A DNA stretch of 64,000 nt, taken from the NCBI GenBank assembly GCA_002914805.1, contig JXTB01000080.1, forward strand, positions 894,173 to 958,172. Direction: 5' to 3'. Positions 61,114 through 64,000 of this stretch are shown in pieces. The notes under the pieces were generated by a model. It searched no databases, was not told the origin of the DNA, and saw only the letters and a program-made list of their open reading frames with translations. This DNA is from Parasponia andersonii. Taxonomy: Eukaryota > Streptophyta > Magnoliopsida > Rosales > Cannabaceae. The first letter of the stretch is position 1. The number at the start of each line of letters is the position of its first letter. A program made the position numbers and the translations under genes.

Positions 61114-61513
61114 CCGGTGTTATTTTGTTGAAACAATTAATTATTTAAGAAGTTTACCAAATAGAAGTCCTCATGGAAGGGTCTCATCATGGTGTTCTAT
61201 ACTGTAATCAATCACATATAAAAGCATCAATTTCTTGAACTTCCTGGAGTGGAGAATTTCAAGTTCAAGCTTGTAGAGCTCATTCACATGGTTCAACTTT
61301 GAAACTATTTTCAGCACAAAGCACCCGACATGTCAAATAAAAAAGTGGACAAAAACCAGATGAAGAGACCTTACTTTGGCTATCACTTTTATTAAACTAC
61401 AACATCTCAAAAAGTAACAACAGACCATCCCACCCACAAGCCAAAATGATGCCAACCGTGTCTACATTTTTTCAAACTCTGTAGTTTTGAAAGAAATACA
61501 AAAACATTCCAAA
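60575..61513. repeat. Duplicated 3' flank of the DUF2921 paralogue
   Basis: Counterpart of 29990-30966 plus 31327-31445. It carries the uninterrupted site for the MITE found beside the intact gene ('ggctatcacttttattaaactacaac', about 61378-61403). It also has a perfect (CT)21 microsatellite at 61069-61110 where the other copy has a T-rich run. Confidence 0.8.
61069..61110 (+). repeat. (CT)21 microsatellite
   Basis: Forty-two bases of perfect CT repeat in the duplicated flank of the DUF2921 paralogue. Confidence 0.97.
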
Positions 61514-64000
61514 TCATGCTCTTTTCTCGTTTGAAGAATTACTACGTGACACCAGAAGCAAGCTCGGGTTCAAACGCCCTGGGACTCGAAGGCAGCCTCT
61601 TGTACATTCTTGATGTCGATGGGAGAAGCCTGCAACTTCCAAAGTAAGACTCCTGCTGAGTTTTGCGCAGCTAAATTTTTGCTGAACATAAACCAAATCC
61701 GCAAGAACCATTGCCGTCACAAGAATGGCTATGTCTCCAAACTTTGAGAAGAAATCCGAACTCAGAATGACGAACTCTCACCCTTCAGGAGAGTAAGGAT
61801 TGTCAGAAGCTCTAACGTTATCATAGAGGCGTGGAAAGAGTCTAATTAGTGTGATTCCAATATAGTACAGCTTTCTAAATGTGTTTGACAATCAACCTGC
61901 CAATTACTTGTGGGAGAAGGAAAAGGTCTCGGACAAGACCAACATACTCTTCCAGCTCAGCTTCCCATTCACTCAGAACGCTGAAATTTTCTCTGACAAA
62001 GGTGTAGCTTCCTTTCCAAATCGAACTTTGGCTGCTTCTCATACTATGAATGATCAGAAAATGTCCGTAGCCAAGTAGATATATCGCCAAGGTACCCAAA
62101 AAGACCTTCTTGTCAGTTAGGACGCGATGAGGTTCAAGAGGAGCTCGAGTTAGCAATCTCATGCGTGATTGCCACACTGTTTCGCAAAGCCTTAGAATCA
62201 GTAGCAACGATGCTATAACAAAAAGCTTCGCAATGTAATCAAGTATGTGGAACCACCGGTTGTTTTCGAGATCATACAAAGATTCGTAGGATTCAGAACC
62301 AGCCTTCTTGAAGAGAGCTTCGGCACCTGTGACAAGAGAAATACTGTACCCATCGCTTGGACGCCAAGCATGATGAGGGACATGTAGGGAACAGAGTCTG
62401 TATTCTGCTTGATTTAATTGTCTTGAAATACAAGCAATCTCAAATGAAAGAGTCAGAATCCAAAGGATTCCCTCGATTACCCTACGAGAGAGAATGTCTT
62501 CCCTCTGCTTTTTGTAAGTTATCGGGAAAGTTTGGAGCTTGACTGGAGTAAAATAAAGTGGGTCATCGTCAGTTCTTTGGCTAGCTATGGAAATTTTGGC
62601 ATTCGTATCGACTAACCAGCGACCTGTCGTTGGAGGATATGACACAATCACTTCAATCAAACAGTCTAGCCCGGCTTCAAGACTGTCATGTAAGATTTCC
62701 CAAGACGCTCGAACATCCCTGCAGCCAACTAAGTACATTTTTCCAACACGTTGGTCATAATAACCCTCCAAGATTTGAGTTGATACACTCAAAAGGAGCT
62801 GTTTCTCAGTGTGTTCAGCTTTGGTATGTTAAGCAGTGCCAGTCTCCCATTCCGTAACACCGAAATTCAAGACATTTCGTGAAAAATAGAGCTCAAATAT
62901 GGAACCAACCACAAGAATATCCATATGAATATCTATCCTTGGATGCTTAGAATTAGGGGTAATTGAATCAGGTAATAACGATGTATGGAGTGCGAGATCT
63001 TTTGAGAGAAGAGAAAGACTAACTTGAAAATCTTCAGCGTCTTCTAGTTTTGGGAAATCATTGCCAAATTGAACTTTTCGTTTCTTTCCAAGACCGCGGC
63101 AACTTTACCATATTGTGAGTAACTGTAAGATGGATTGAAGGTATGGAAGTAGTTCCAGAACTCTGAAGGCTGAAGTGTTAGTTTTCAAATGAGGGAGGAA
63201 AGTATGTTGGAGTATTTGTACTTAACTGGTGTTACATTTAACACTGGATCATACCTAAAAGTGCTAGTTTGAAGGTACTTTTGAGTTCATGAACCACCAC
63301 TTAAATACTCATGATCTTCCCAAAACATACTCGATGTGAGACTTAGGGCATTACAATCTTCCCCCGTTAAGGGCCTAGCGTCCTCGCTAAGGGGTCCACG
63401 TTCAATAGCCCACATATAACCCCTATGGACAGGGTCCATTTTTTCTACGATTCCAATCTGTGGCAGCCTTCTAAGGCCCACACATGTATGGACTAGGTCA
63501 GCTCTGATACCAAATGTAATACCACTAGGTTTCACTCAAAAGTGCTAGCTTAAAGGTATGTTTGGGCTTATGGACCACCACTTAAATACCCATGATCTTT
63601 CTATAACATACCCAATGTGGGACTTGGGGCATTATAATCTTCCCCCTGTTGAGGGCCTAGTGTCTTCGCTAGGGAGTTCACATTCAATAATCCACATGTA
63701 ACCCCTATGGGCGAGGTCCACATTCACTATGATTCCAATTCATGGCAACCTTCCAAGACCCACAATGGTATGGACTAGGTCAGTTCTGATACCAAATGTA
63801 ACACCACTAGGTTTCACCTAAAAATACTAGCTTGAAGGTACTTTTGGACTCATAGACCACCAATTAAATATCCATGATCTTCTCAAAAAATACCCAATGT
63901 GAGACCTGGAGCATTACATGTACTAATGCTTAAAAAAGTCCCATATAGAATGCTTCTTTGCTTAATAGAAAATGAGGTAGGAATGTATAAACAGGTCCGA
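61514..64000 (-). pseudogene. Decayed DUF2921 paralogue, runs off the window
   Basis: Homologous to the intact gene from about its residue 460 to the end; the N-terminal part lies beyond base 64000. The longest surviving frame (61875-62792, about 305 codons) covers the last luminal part and most membrane segments, with RTDDDP, TRAPLEPHRV and SEWEAELEEYVGLV kept. It is a pseudogene by several signs. A patch after ISRQL is out of frame and restored later. A short deletion near 61880 ends the frame before the RAPNYNPYY part. The C-terminal tail is shifted after SRSLT. Deletions lie near 62770 and 63065. A TRIM interrupts it at 63222-63918. Conserved flanks show a DNA-level duplication, not a retrocopy. 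Confidence 0.88.
63222..63918 (-). mobile_element. TRIM retrotransposon with three LTRs, nested in the DUF2921 paralogue
   Basis: Three near-identical LTRs of about 122 bp (about 63230-63355, 63515-63636 and 63797-63918) are separated by two internal segments of about 160 bp. On the minus strand each LTR starts TGTAATGC or similar and ends near TGTTACA/TGTTACATT. A primer site complementary to initiator-Met tRNA follows two of them (reverse strand of 63501-63512 and 63783-63794). A purine-rich GGGGAAGAT tract precedes the LTRs. No coding capacity, as expected for a TRIM. The host sequence resumes at 'tgtactaatgctt' with TGTAC on both sides (63217-63221 and 63919-63923), a likely target duplication. 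Confidence 0.85.

Noticed and set aside
63222-63918. The three-unit repeat considered as the 5S-bearing Cassandra TRIM
   Set aside because: The LTRs are about 122 bp and contain no 5S rRNA-like promoter box that I can see, so the Cassandra name does not fit.

Overview
This window looks like nuclear DNA from a flowering plant, most likely a eudicot, in a draft assembly with N gaps at 20682-20685, 21695, 40441-40739, 45700 and 55587-56222. The plant signs are Ty1/copia and Ty3/gypsy elements with plant-type primer sites (TGGTATCAGAGC, TGGCGCCGTCTGTGGG), a TRIM, Mutator-type MITEs with a 9-bp target duplication, a TTTAGGG telomere-type run, and a plant DUF2921 membrane-protein gene. The background is very AT-rich. 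I cannot name the species. No rRNA, tRNA, CRISPR array or bacterial operon was seen.

Layout. 1-578: fragment of a long copia-type LTR. 3214-7734: Tork/Tnt1-like copia element with a 5' LTR, gag-pol and a 3' LTR cut off at a telomere-type repeat. 8815-about 13355: a heavily decayed copia element (family A). 13519-about 21175: a second decayed copia element with a 1.8-kb LTR, a GC-rich leader block and a very AT-rich leader. 21206-22235: family A LTR pieces in a local duplication, with a small inverted-repeat element. 23025-24739: probable solo LTR. 24767-25864: element with about 290-bp inverted-repeat arms. 25865-30966: AT-rich intergenic DNA. 30976-31326: MITE. 31446-34712 (minus): the only intact host gene, an intronless 1088-codon DUF2921 protein. 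36281-49733: large Tat-like Ty3/gypsy element with both LTRs, a TTAAC target duplication, pol domains, an exact 112-bp tandem array and an antisense extra ORF region. 49739-52680: probable further solo LTR. 52681-57090: mostly unassigned AT-rich DNA, a large gap and a second MITE. 57090-59879 (minus): another family A copy. 60575-64000 (minus): a decayed duplicate of the DUF2921 gene and its 3' flank, interrupted by a three-LTR TRIM and running off the window end.

The host story is one working DUF2921 gene and one dying paralogue about 30 kb apart in the same orientation. The duplicate keeps the empty site of the MITE beside the intact gene, so that insertion postdates the duplication or hit only one copy. 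The rest is nested transposon sediment. I found no new defence or metabolic system. The most unusual structures are the indel-free 112-bp array with the antisense coding region inside the gypsy element, the triple-LTR TRIM, and the telomere-repeat junction on the copia LTR. At least one duplication, 500 bp on each side of a single N, looks like an assembly artefact.
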